A stretch of DNA of 34,562 nt, from the IMG/VR virus record IMGVR_UViG_3300046492_000083, positions 1 to 34,562 of that record; one strand, given 5' to 3'. The position numbers were made by a program, and so were the translations under genes. This stretch comes from a virus. Of the stretch, positions 1-6,764 are shown piece by piece. The notes under the pieces were generated by a model. That model was not told where the DNA came from and made no database searches. It saw only the letters and a list, made by a program, of their open reading frames with translations. Within the stretch, counting starts at the first letter, position 1. Every line of letters starts with the position of its first letter.

Positions 1-2
1 CC

Positions 3-1271
3 GTGACTGGCGTACTGCCAGCGGGTACGACTGAGGCTGACGCCGAATCGTGGCGCGTGTGGCAGATGAACGCCCTTGACGCTGATTCACAGCTTGGGTT
101 CCTGGGCGCTGTCAACGCTGGCCGTTCGTTCGTGCTGGTCTGGGGTAACCCGGATGACCCGGACACCCCGGAAGTCACTTTCGAGGATGCCTCACAGTGC
201 ATCGTGGTCTACTGCCCCGGTTCCCGCAGGCACCGACGCGCAGCGCTCAAGCGTTGGGAGGACGGTACAGACGACTACGCGACGCTGTACCTGCCTAACG
301 AGGTCTGGAAGTTCAAGCGCGGTCGACTCGGCATGTACCAGAAGACGCCGTACATGCAGGCGGTAGACGACGAGATGAACGGCTGGACCGTACGGGATAT
401 GGGTGATGAGCCCAACCCGCAGCCCAACCCGCTCGGCGTGGTCCCGATGGTGGAACTTCCCAACCGCCCAACGATGGTCAGCGACCCAATCGCCGACACG
501 TCCGGGGTCATTGCGCTACAGGACGCCGTAAACCTGCTCTGGGCACAGCTATTCACGGCCAGCGACTACGCATCGTTCCCGACCCGCATTGTGCTGGGCG
601 CTGAACGGCCGGTTGTCCCTGTCCTTGATGAGACTGGGCAGATCGTTGGTGAACGCCCGGTTGATATGGAGAAATTTGCCGTAGACCGGGTGCAGTTCTT
701 TTCCGGTGACGACGTGAGCGTTGCCGAGTGGACAGCGGCGAACCTGAATGCCTACACGGACATCATCGAAACCGCCGTTGGGCACATCGCAGCGCAGACC
801 CGTACGCCGCAGCACTACCTCATAGGCAAGATGTCGAACCTATCCGCTGACGCACTACTAGCCGCTGAGACTGGTCTAGTCAAGCGCGTCGAGGAAAAGC
901 AGATTTGGTTCGGCCAGGCCCTACGTGAGGTATTCCGGCTAATCGCCATGGCGCAGGGTGACAGCGCAAAGGCCCTGGCTGTTGCTGGTGGCCGAGTGCT
1001 CTGGGCTGAGGCCGAGTCCCGCAGTCAGTCACAGCTCACTGACTCGCTGGTCAAGCTCAAGTCCATCGGGTTCCCGTTCGAGTTCCTGGCACTCCGCTAC
1101 GGACTGACGCCGACCGAGCTAGCCGACCTAATGGCCATGAAGGAACGGGAACTACTCGCCGACCCAATGGGCGCGTTTTCTCAGATCATGGGCCAGAACA
1201 ACGGAGGCACACCGGATGGCCAACAGCCTGATAGCGCAGGAACACCAGGCGGAACGGTCCCGGGTAGCTGA
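3..1271 (+). CDS. Portal protein (5' end cut by window edge)
   Basis: This is the portal, the dodecameric ring at the capsid vertex through which DNA is packaged and the tail attaches. The 422 visible residues have the composition and order of SPP1 gp6-like portals: a mixed alpha/beta start, a long helical middle (about residues 165-330, including AAQTRTPQHYLIGKMSNLS) and a Gly/Pro/Gln-rich tail. The frame is open to the window edge, so the GTG at position 3 is probably internal and the true start lies outside. The 3' end overlaps the next gene by 56 bases, a common arrangement for portal and MuF genes. Position just before MuF, scaffold and capsid genes supports the call. The assignment rests on pattern and context, not on a search. 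Confidence 0.85.
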   Translation: MTGVLPAGTTEADAESWRVWQMNALDADSQLGFLGAVNAGRSFVLVWGNPDDPDTPEVTFEDASQCIVVYCPGSRRHRRAALKRWEDGTDDYATLYLPNEVWKFKRGRLGMYQKTPYMQAVDDEMNGWTVRDMGDEPNPQPNPLGVVPMVELPNRPTMVSDPIADTSGVIALQDAVNLLWAQLFTASDYASFPTRIVLGAERPVVPVLDETGQIVGERPVDMEKFAVDRVQFFSGDDVSVAEWTAANLNAYTDIIETAVGHIAAQTRTPQHYLIGKMSNLSADALLAAETGLVKRVEEKQIWFGQALREVFRLIAMAQGDSAKALAVAGGRVLWAEAESRSQSQLTDSLVKLKSIGFPFEFLALRYGLTPTELADLMAMKERELLADPMGAFSQIMGQNNGGTPDGQQPDSAGTPGGTVPGS

Positions 1272-2130
1272 GCTAACGTCCCGCGCGGTTCTCAGCCAGT
1301 GGGGCAAGGTCAACCCAATGACCGTGGCCAACGATTGGGGCAGGTTGCTCCCGATGGTCACGGCGATGACGCAGGGCGGGCAGCTACGAGTAGCGCAGGG
1401 CACAACGCCTTTCCTACTCTCGCTGCTCGGCCCCAGCGTGATGGAAGGTCAGCCGACCCTTTCCCCGTTGCAGTTCATAACGGCTGCGCCGGACGGCCGA
1501 GACCTTATGGGCATCCTGGCGCAGGCGATTCCCACCGTGATCCGCTTCATGTCGCAGGGCCAGAATCCCCGTGACGCCATGCTGCGCGGTGCGTCCCTGC
1601 TTGACCTCATAGTGCGTACGACCGTGGCCGACACGGGGCGACAGGCGGACCAGGCCGCAATGGTCAGTAACCGCCACATCACCTCTTACGTGCGGGTGGT
1701 CGAGTCCCCCGCGTGTGCCCGCTGCATTGTGCTGGCTGGCAAGGAATACGGCGTGTCCAAGGGCTTCCTACGGCATCCGCGCTGTGACTGCACCATGGAA
1801 CCGGTCACCAAGGACCACAAGCCCACCCCGGTAGACCCGCAGGACACGTTCAACAGCATGTCAGCGACCCAACAGCGCAAGGCTTTTGGGGACGCAGGCG
1901 CTAAGGCCATCAACGATGGTGCCGACATTGGCCGAGTGGTCAACTCGCGCAAGTCCATGGACACCATCGAAATGCACGGCCACAAGGTAGAGGTCACCCG
2001 CACGGGTACCAACACTGCCCGCGCAAAGAAGAATCCGCCCCGCCTCACTCCGGACGAGTGCTACAAGCAGGCGGACGGAAACCGGGATCACGCAATCAGG
2101 CTGCTGCGTAAAAACGGCTACATCTACTGA
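1216..2130 (+). CDS. MuF-like minor capsid / capsid maturation protein
   Basis: This 304-residue protein is probably the minor head protein of the MuF (SPP1 gp7-like) family, which binds the portal and is often called capsid maturation protein in actinophages. Near residues 158-197 it has the typical Cys/His cluster: SPACARCIVLAGKEY followed by LRHPRCDCTM, the metal-binding hallmark of this family. The C-terminal part (about 245-304) is basic and may contact DNA or the portal. The ATG at 1216 lies inside the portal gene, giving a 56-base overlap and probable translational coupling. An operator-like palindrome starts 8 bases after its stop. No protease catalytic set is evident, so the maturation label is by family only. 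Confidence 0.8.
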   Translation: MANSLIAQEHQAERSRVAELTSRAVLSQWGKVNPMTVANDWGRLLPMVTAMTQGGQLRVAQGTTPFLLSLLGPSVMEGQPTLSPLQFITAAPDGRDLMGILAQAIPTVIRFMSQGQNPRDAMLRGASLLDLIVRTTVADTGRQADQAAMVSNRHITSYVRVVESPACARCIVLAGKEYGVSKGFLRHPRCDCTMEPVTKDHKPTPVDPQDTFNSMSATQQRKAFGDAGAKAINDGADIGRVVNSRKSMDTIEMHGHKVEVTRTGTNTARAKKNPPRLTPDECYKQADGNRDHAIRLLRKNGYIY

Positions 2131-2138
2131 TCCCCACC

Positions 2139-2152
2139 TACCAAATTTGGTA
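2139..2152. repeat. Operator-like palindrome, site 1
   Basis: Perfect 14-bp palindrome TACCAAATTTGGTA flanked by CAC-C on the left and C-GTG on the right, so each half reads CACNTACCAA. It lies between the MuF stop and the scaffold start. Same family as the sites near 3736, 13658, 15764, 16253, 20767, 24025, 28414, 30259 and 31123. Inferred role: repressor operator or stoperator. Confidence 0.7.
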
Positions 2153-2197
2153 CGTGCTCGCACTGGGCCGTACCGCTCACCCCGCAATGGAGTAAGC

Positions 2198-2845
2198 ATG
2201 CCCGAGAGCACCGAGACCACCGTGTCTGACGAGACTGTCTCTGATGAGACCACCAGCGTAGAGACAGTGTCGCCGGATACGGAGACTGACGAAACCGACC
2301 CCGCAGGCGCAGAGGCGCTTGGGGATGCCGGTAAGAAGGCTCTCGATTCGATGAAGTCCAAGTGGCGCGAGGAACGCGACAAGCGTAGGGACCTTGAGTC
2401 CCGCCTATCCGCCCTGGAAACCGCCCCCAAGGGCGACCCTGAGACCCCTGACGCCGATTCCATCAAGGCGCAGGCAACGCGCGAGGCTATCGCCAAGGCC
2501 AACACGCGAATCGTGCGCTCTGAGATCAAGGCTGCTGCTGCGGGCAAGTTCACCGACCCCGCTGACGCACTGGCCTTTCTCGATCCGTCCAAGTTCGAGG
2601 TCAACGAGAACGGTGACGTTGATGAGGATGAGATCAAGGACGCACTTGAGGAACTACTGACCCGGAAGCCACACCTAGCCGCAACGGCCCGGCCGCGCTT
2701 TCAGGGTTCCGGCGATGGTGGCGCAGCGCGCAAGGCTGCTGGCCCCACTCAGCTAACCCGAGACGACCTAGCCAAGATGACCCCCGAGCAGATCGGCAAG
2801 GCCAAGGCTGAGGGACGTCTTAAGAACCTGCTAAGTGGCAAGTGA
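2198..2845 (+). CDS. Scaffolding protein
   Basis: This 215-residue protein should guide capsid assembly inside the procapsid and then leave. It is very rich in charged residues. An acidic Thr/Ser/Glu stretch fills about residues 1-45, a Lys/Arg/Glu coiled-coil-like segment follows (about 46-75, KSKWREERDKRRDLESRLS), then an acidic middle and a basic C-terminal tail that would bind the coat protein. The ATG at 2198 follows a GGAG motif at 2189-2192. The frame opens earlier, at a TTG inside the operator palindrome, but that has no ribosome site. It stands directly before the capsid gene, as scaffolds usually do. Composition and position carry the call. Confidence 0.8.
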   Translation: MPESTETTVSDETVSDETTSVETVSPDTETDETDPAGAEALGDAGKKALDSMKSKWREERDKRRDLESRLSALETAPKGDPETPDADSIKAQATREAIAKANTRIVRSEIKAAAAGKFTDPADALAFLDPSKFEVNENGDVDEDEIKDALEELLTRKPHLAATARPRFQGSGDGGAARKAAGPTQLTRDDLAKMTPEQIGKAKAEGRLKNLLSGK

Positions 2846-2891
2846 CTTGCTGCTGCACCCAAATAACCCACTCCCGTAAGGAAGATTCCGC

Positions 2892-3710
2892 ATGGCCGTT
2901 ACCTCTTTCATTCCAGAAATCTGGAATGCACAGCTACTACTCGACTTCCGGCAGCAGGCCGTAGCGGCTGCGCTGACTAACCGTGAGTACGAGGGCAACG
3001 CGACTGCTGGCAACAGCGTTCGTATCAACACCGCTGGCGCTATCCCGATCGCTGACTACAAGGCCGCTTCCCGTGTCACGGCAGCGAGCGCGGTTGCGTC
3101 GACTTCCCAGAGCCTCGCCATCGACCAGGAGAAGTCTTTTGACTTCTACGTTGACGACATCGACCGGGCGCAGGCTGCGGGTTCGATGGACGCCTACACT
3201 CAGTCGGCCGGTATGGGCCTGGCCGAGGATGCTGACAAGTTCATCCTTTCGACCGCGCTGACCGGTGCTGGCTCGGCGCTGACCGCTTCTGCCCCGGCTA
3301 CCGGTGACGCCGCTTTCGACCTGATCCGTGATGCGCGTAAGGCGCTGAACAAGGCCAAGGTCCCGGGCGGTAACCGTGTCCTGCTCTGCAACGCTGAGTT
3401 CGAGGCGCTTCTACTTGAGGCGTCCAGCAAGCTTGTTGCGGTCAACACCAGCGGTACGTCTGACGCGCTGCGCGAGGCTTCGCTAGGCCGCATCCTCGGG
3501 TTCGACATCTACACGACCGAGAACCTGCCGACCGTGGCCAAGCCTCAGTTCCTCGCGTTCTACAAGCCCGCCGTTGCGTACGTCTCTCAGATTGAGAAGA
3601 CCGAGGGCATGCGCGCGCAGGACAAGTTCGCTGACCGTCTGCGCGGTCTGCATGTCTACGGTGCCAAGGTCATTCGGCCTACCGCCGTTGTGTCCTGGAC
3701 CAACACCTAA
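2892..3710 (+). CDS. Major capsid protein
   Basis: This 272-residue protein is the main shell subunit, most likely with the HK97 fold. The start MAVTSFIPEIWNAQLLLDF and the pattern of an Ala-rich spine-helix region (about 85-150) and a C-terminal beta region ending in VIRPTAVVSWTNT are typical of short actinophage capsid proteins. It has no long N-terminal delta domain, which fits a separate scaffold gene upstream. The ATG follows a GTAAGGAAGA ribosome site. Its codon use is the most strongly biased in the window (GCT/GCC, GTT/GTC, AAG), as expected for a highly expressed gene. A palindromic operator-like site follows 25 bases after the stop. Confidence 0.9.
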   Translation: MAVTSFIPEIWNAQLLLDFRQQAVAAALTNREYEGNATAGNSVRINTAGAIPIADYKAASRVTAASAVASTSQSLAIDQEKSFDFYVDDIDRAQAAGSMDAYTQSAGMGLAEDADKFILSTALTGAGSALTASAPATGDAAFDLIRDARKALNKAKVPGGNRVLLCNAEFEALLLEASSKLVAVNTSGTSDALREASLGRILGFDIYTTENLPTVAKPQFLAFYKPAVAYVSQIEKTEGMRAQDKFADRLRGLHVYGAKVIRPTAVVSWTNT

Positions 3711-3735
3711 GAGACCCTGCCGACCGGGGGTCACC

Positions 3736-3749
3736 TACCAATTTAGGTA
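3736..3749. repeat. Operator-like palindrome, site 2
   Basis: TACCAATTTAGGTA, a near-perfect member of the family. The outer arms GGGGGTCACC and TGTGGCCCCC extend the symmetry to about 32 bp, with one T-G mismatch per arm. The same T-G mismatch recurs at the sites near 24025 and 28414. It lies between the capsid gene and a 54-residue gene. The long stem could also act in RNA as a terminator-like hairpin, but no T-run follows. Confidence 0.65.
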
Positions 3750-3788
3750 TGTGGCCCCCGTTGGCCTGACTGCGTTAGGGGGTGGCTA

Positions 3789-3953
3789 GTGGCGTACGTC
3801 ATTGGCCCCAACGGGATTCCGTCCGAGGTTCCCGACGAGATTGCACCGTGCCTAGTAGGCGACGGTAACCGTGGCTACTCGTTCCACACTCCGGAGCCAG
3901 AGCCAGAGCCCAAGCGTGCTCCCGTGCGCAGGGCATCCAAGACCGCTGAGTAG
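3789..3953 (+). CDS. Small acidic head-region protein, unknown function
   Basis: A 54-residue gene in the gap between capsid and connector. The GTG start at 3789 has a strong TTAGGGGGTGG ribosome site just upstream. The product begins MAYVIGPNGIPSEVPDEI, has a Pro-Glu repeat (TPEPEPEPK) near residue 38 and a basic end. Small genes with this make-up often follow capsid genes in actinophages, and some encode minor head proteins. I do not recognise a domain. A stop-free frame with a good ribosome site, gene-like codon use and an exact fit in the gap argue that it is real. Confidence 0.7.
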   Translation: MAYVIGPNGIPSEVPDEIAPCLVGDGNRGYSFHTPEPEPEPKRAPVRRASKTAE

Positions 3954-3967
3954 AAGGGTGACCCCGC

Positions 3968-4534
3968 ATGGCCCTAGATCCGCTGGCCACCATCGCTGAC
4001 CTTGAGGCGCGCGGGGTCACTGTCGCCGAATCTGAAACCAACGTCGTCAACACCTACCTAGACGTTGCGTCCGCCGTGATCCGGCAGGCTGCTGGTTCGC
4101 CGATCAGCGAGACAACGTCAACGGTCACCCTGGAAGGTCGAGGGGACCGCCTGTCACTGCCAGGGAAGCCCGTAACGGCCGTCTCTGCGGTTGCCGTAGA
4201 TGCCCTGGCAGTCACGGACTACAAGCTTCTGTCAGACGCTCTCACGCGCCCCTGTGGCTTTCATAGGGGCAGCCTGGTCACGGTGACCTACACGCATGGC
4301 CTACCGGTCGTTCCGGTCGACATCATCGACTTGGCTTGTCGCCTGGCTGGCCAAGCTCTCGCAGCCTTCCGCGCTGGTGACCCCATGCAGCGTGCCCTTA
4401 CGTCCGAGCGAATCGGCGACTACGCCGTTACCTACGCGGACACCGAAACCGGCACGATGACCCTGGCTGATCACCAGCGTAAGAGTCTGTCCGCGCGGTT
4501 CGGCAATGCCGGAACGGTGGTGCGCAGCCTATGA
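3968..4534 (+). CDS. Head-tail connector (adaptor) protein
   Basis: This 188-residue protein is probably the first connector ring below the portal (HK97 gp6 / SPP1 gp15 type). It begins MALDPLATIADLEARGV, the usual short helix of such adaptors, followed by a mixed region with VTYTHGLPVVPVDIIDLACRLA near residues 106-130, where the VTYTHG...P..I..a pattern is common in actinophage head-tail connectors. The last 30 residues form a flexible tail. Its stop overlaps the next ATG in ATGA, which couples translation. Family placement rests on pattern and position. Confidence 0.75.
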   Translation: MALDPLATIADLEARGVTVAESETNVVNTYLDVASAVIRQAAGSPISETTSTVTLEGRGDRLSLPGKPVTAVSAVAVDALAVTDYKLLSDALTRPCGFHRGSLVTVTYTHGLPVVPVDIIDLACRLAGQALAAFRAGDPMQRALTSERIGDYAVTYADTETGTMTLADHQRKSLSARFGNAGTVVRSL

Positions 4535-4854
4535 GCCTGGCCAAGATGCTGAATAGCAGCGTTGATGTCTGGCGGATATCCGCTGTACCCGATGGCGCAG
4601 GCGGAGAGACTACGTCCCTGGTTCAGGTTGGCTCAGCCCGCGCAATGGTGAGTCAGCCTTCCGCCTCAGAACGGATGCTCGCTGACCAAGGGCAGTCCAA
4701 GCACTCTCACACGGTGCACATGCCCCCGGGAACGGACGTGCGCAGGGGTGATGAGCTACGGCGGGGTACGCAGGCATTCCGCGTGCTGTCCGTGTTCGAG
4801 CCTTCCCGCCCTGTCTACGTCCGCGCTGACGTCGAGTTGTACCAGCATGGCTAG
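4531..4854 (+). CDS. Head closure (stopper) protein
   Basis: A 107-residue, mostly beta protein that fits the head-closure family (SPP1 gp16 / HK97 head-tail joining). Such proteins plug the connector after packaging. The order of features is typical: a short N-terminal strand (SSVDVWRIS), a polar loop with DGAGGETT, then strands ending in RRGTQAFRVLSVFEP and VRADVELYQHG. It overlaps the upstream gene by 4 bases and the downstream one by 8. Small size and slot in the connector block are the main support. Confidence 0.7.
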   Translation: MSLAKMLNSSVDVWRISAVPDGAGGETTSLVQVGSARAMVSQPSASERMLADQGQSKHSHTVHMPPGTDVRRGDELRRGTQAFRVLSVFEPSRPVYVRADVELYQHG

Positions 4855-5257
4855 AAACCGGCACCCCAGAGCAGCGGGCAGAAACTCAAGCGTGACTGTC
4901 TCCATCAACGGGCAAGAGGCCCTGCTACGGCAGATGGAACACGTCACTAGCCGTATGTACCAGGCCGTTCTAGCGGCTGTCGAGGCAGCGTCCAAGGACG
5001 TCGTTGACGCCACCAAGCGGCGCGTTCACGTCGACACCGGAAACCTAAAGACCTCGGTCAAGTACACCATTCGGGCCGGACCAAAGATCAAGTCCGAGAT
5101 TGGCTGGAAGGACCGAGACGACCAGTACGCCCTATGGCAGGAGTTCGGAACACGGTCCATGCCCGCACGTCCGGCCCTTGGCCCAGCGTTCGAGGCTGAA
5201 AAGCGCAAGATTTCCCGCCGCATCGGGGACGCAATCAACGGGGTGATCAACGGATGA
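4847..5257 (+). CDS. HK97 gp10-like tail completion protein
   Basis: A 136-residue protein of the HK97 gp10 family, a tail completion or neck component. The typical pattern is clear: an N-terminal helix (about 22-50, LLRQMEHVTSRMYQAVLAAVE), then KRRVHVDTGNLKTSVKY, the conserved DTGxLxxS motif, then QYALWQEFGTRSMPARPALGPAFE, matching the family's Y...EfGT..mpArPfl signature. The ATG at 4847 overlaps the previous stop by 8 bases; the frame extends upstream but that part is the previous gene read out of frame. A GTG at 4892 is a possible shorter start. Confidence 0.85.
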   Translation: MARNRHPRAAGRNSSVTVSINGQEALLRQMEHVTSRMYQAVLAAVEAASKDVVDATKRRVHVDTGNLKTSVKYTIRAGPKIKSEIGWKDRDDQYALWQEFGTRSMPARPALGPAFEAEKRKISRRIGDAINGVING

Positions 5258-5646
5258 TGCCAATGTTTGCGATTCAGTCCGCTGTCTACGCGACGCTGAA
5301 CGCTGACCCCATGCTTGCGGGCAAGGTCTACGACTACGTACCCGATGGCACGGCCTTTCCGTACATCCGGATCGGTGAGGCGTACGACACCCCTGACAAC
5401 TCGCTTGATAAGCGCGGGTGGTCAACGGTAATCGCGGTTCACGTCTGGACGCAGGCCCATGGGAATTCCCCTGGCCTGGCCCTGGGCAAGCGCGTGACAG
5501 AACTACTCGACCTTACGCCGCTGGCCGTCGAGGGTTACCACCACATCGCCACCCGCTACACGACTTCACAAGCCCTGGTCGATCCCCAGCCACCTGGGGA
5601 CATCCGGCACCTAGTAATCAACTTCACCGTTGTCACGGAGGAATAG
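5254..5646 (+). CDS. Tail terminator protein (DUF3168-like)
   Basis: A 130-residue protein that probably caps the tail tube and stops its growth (gpU / DUF3168 group). It begins MMPMFAIQSAVYATLNAD, the usual helix of this family, and contains VYDYVPDGTAFPYIRIGE near residues 27-45, a close match to the family's conserved turn. It then has the strand-rich core and a final VINFTVVTEE. Two adjacent ATG codons at 5254 and 5257 are both possible starts; the first overlaps the upstream stop. It stands just before the tail tube gene, where this function is usually found. Confidence 0.8.
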   Translation: MMPMFAIQSAVYATLNADPMLAGKVYDYVPDGTAFPYIRIGEAYDTPDNSLDKRGWSTVIAVHVWTQAHGNSPGLALGKRVTELLDLTPLAVEGYHHIATRYTTSQALVDPQPPGDIRHLVINFTVVTEE

Positions 5647-5649
5647 CCC

Positions 5650-6066
5650 ATGTCTGGAATCAATGCGTTCGGCACTCACCTACAGCGCGGTGACGGTGCA
5701 ACTACCGAGGTTTTCTCGACCATCGCTGACGTTACTTCCCTAAGCCCGCCCAAGATCAAGCGGGACACCCTTGACGTCACGTCCCATGACAGTGTCGACG
5801 GGTGGCAGCAGTTCGTAGGTGGCCTCAAGGACCCCGGTGAGGTGTCCGCTGACGTCAACTACCAGCCGGTTGAACATGACGTGCTGGTCGAGGATTTCGA
5901 GGACGCTGCTCCGCGCAACTACAAGATCGTGTTTCCGGACGGGACCATTTGGGCTTTCGGTGCGATCCTCACTGGCTTTGAGCCTGACGCCCCGTACGAC
6001 GACAAGCTAGCCGCAACCCTCACTTGGAAGGTCAGCGGTAAGCCGACCATCACCCCCGGAGTCTGA
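5650..6066 (+). CDS. Major tail tube protein
   Basis: A 138-residue tube subunit. It has the beta-sandwich pattern of siphovirus tail tube proteins: GDGATTEVFSTIADVTSLSP near residues 14-33, KIKRDTLDVTSHDSVDGWQQ at about 36-55, a middle with EHDVLVEDFEDA, and the late strands IVFPDGTIWAFGAILTGF. The start-of-sheet motif followed by DVTSHDS is very typical of actinophage tube proteins. Three bases separate it from the terminator gene. It has the strong codon bias of an abundant virion protein. Confidence 0.85.
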   Translation: MSGINAFGTHLQRGDGATTEVFSTIADVTSLSPPKIKRDTLDVTSHDSVDGWQQFVGGLKDPGEVSADVNYQPVEHDVLVEDFEDAAPRNYKIVFPDGTIWAFGAILTGFEPDAPYDDKLAATLTWKVSGKPTITPGV

Positions 6067-6072
6067 TCCCTG

Positions 6073-6471
6073 ATGCTGCTTAACCGTGACTCGATCCTCG
6101 CCGCTGAGGACAAGAACTATGAGGACGTCTACGTTCCCGAGTGGAACGGCACTGTCCGTGTCGCTGGCATGTCCGGCGCTGACCGGAACGCCTACCAGGC
6201 TTCCATGGTCGTTCTCGGCCCGAATGGCTCGGTCCAGCGTCTCAACATGGCCGACCAACTAGCCAAGCTGCTTTCTCGTTCCCTGGTGGACGACGAGGGC
6301 AACCGCCTGTTCTCCGACAAGGACGTCAAGGCGCTTTCCAGCAAGGATGGCGCTGTCCTTGACCGCCTGGGCGACGTGGCCATGCGGATTTCTGGCCTGC
6401 GCAAGGAAGACCTTGAGAGCGCAGCGGGAAAATCCGGGAAGACCCTGAGCGTCGATTCTACTTCCGACTAG
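6073..6471 (+). CDS. Tail assembly chaperone, short form (gpG-like)
   Basis: A 132-residue cytoplasmic chaperone that should coat the tape measure during tail assembly. The sequence has the usual acidic, helical pattern and ends in a Ser/Asp-rich tail after the slip site. The heptamer GGGAAAA at 6426-6432 is in the right phase (G GGA AAA) for a -1 shift near codon 120, 12 codons before the stop. The position, between tube protein and tape measure, is exactly where gpG/gpGT pairs lie. Confidence 0.85.
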   Translation: MLLNRDSILAAEDKNYEDVYVPEWNGTVRVAGMSGADRNAYQASMVVLGPNGSVQRLNMADQLAKLLSRSLVDDEGNRLFSDKDVKALSSKDGAVLDRLGDVAMRISGLRKEDLESAAGKSGKTLSVDSTSD

Positions 6472-6764
6472 CGGGTCATCTTGGGTACACGGTCCCGGAA
6501 CTACTAGCGCGCGTCTCGTCCGTGGAAATCACGGAATGGATGGCGTACGAGCAGGTTTCGGGACCGCTCGGCCCTGAACGCATGGATTCCCTGATAGCCA
6601 TGCTGACGGCGACTGTTGCCAACACTGCCCGTGGCAAGGGTTCAACGGCGTCGACCCCCAAGGACTTTATGCCTAAGTGGGATCGAGGCGCACGGCAGGA
6701 CTGGCGGGAAATGCTCTCCGCAGTCAAGGCGTACAACAGTCAGATCGGAGGCACGGAATCATGA
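6073..6764 (+). CDS. Tail assembly chaperone, -1 frameshift fusion (gpGT-like)
   Basis: Predicted fusion made when ribosomes slip back one base at GGGAAAA (6426-6432). The product reads the first 120 residues of the short form, then continues IREDPERRFYFRLAGHLGY and on to the TGA at 6762-6764. The downstream frame is stop-free from the slip to its end and has no convincing independent start: the nearest is a GTG at 6522 without a ribosome site, which would cut off the conserved FRLAGHLGY segment. That segment is a recognised hallmark of the second part of actinophage tail chaperones. The fusion's stop overlaps the tape measure ATG in ATGA. Confidence 0.85.

Noticed and set aside
1861-2637. 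258-residue - strand frame across the MuF and scaffold genes
   Set aside because: Very Ser/Val-rich shadow of the acidic Thr/Glu coding sequence of the scaffold, crossing an operator site.
3721-3760. The extended palindromes read as Rho-independent terminators
   Set aside because: No T-run follows at any site, the 14-bp core is more conserved than a terminator would need, and some sites touch promoters. A double role cannot be excluded.
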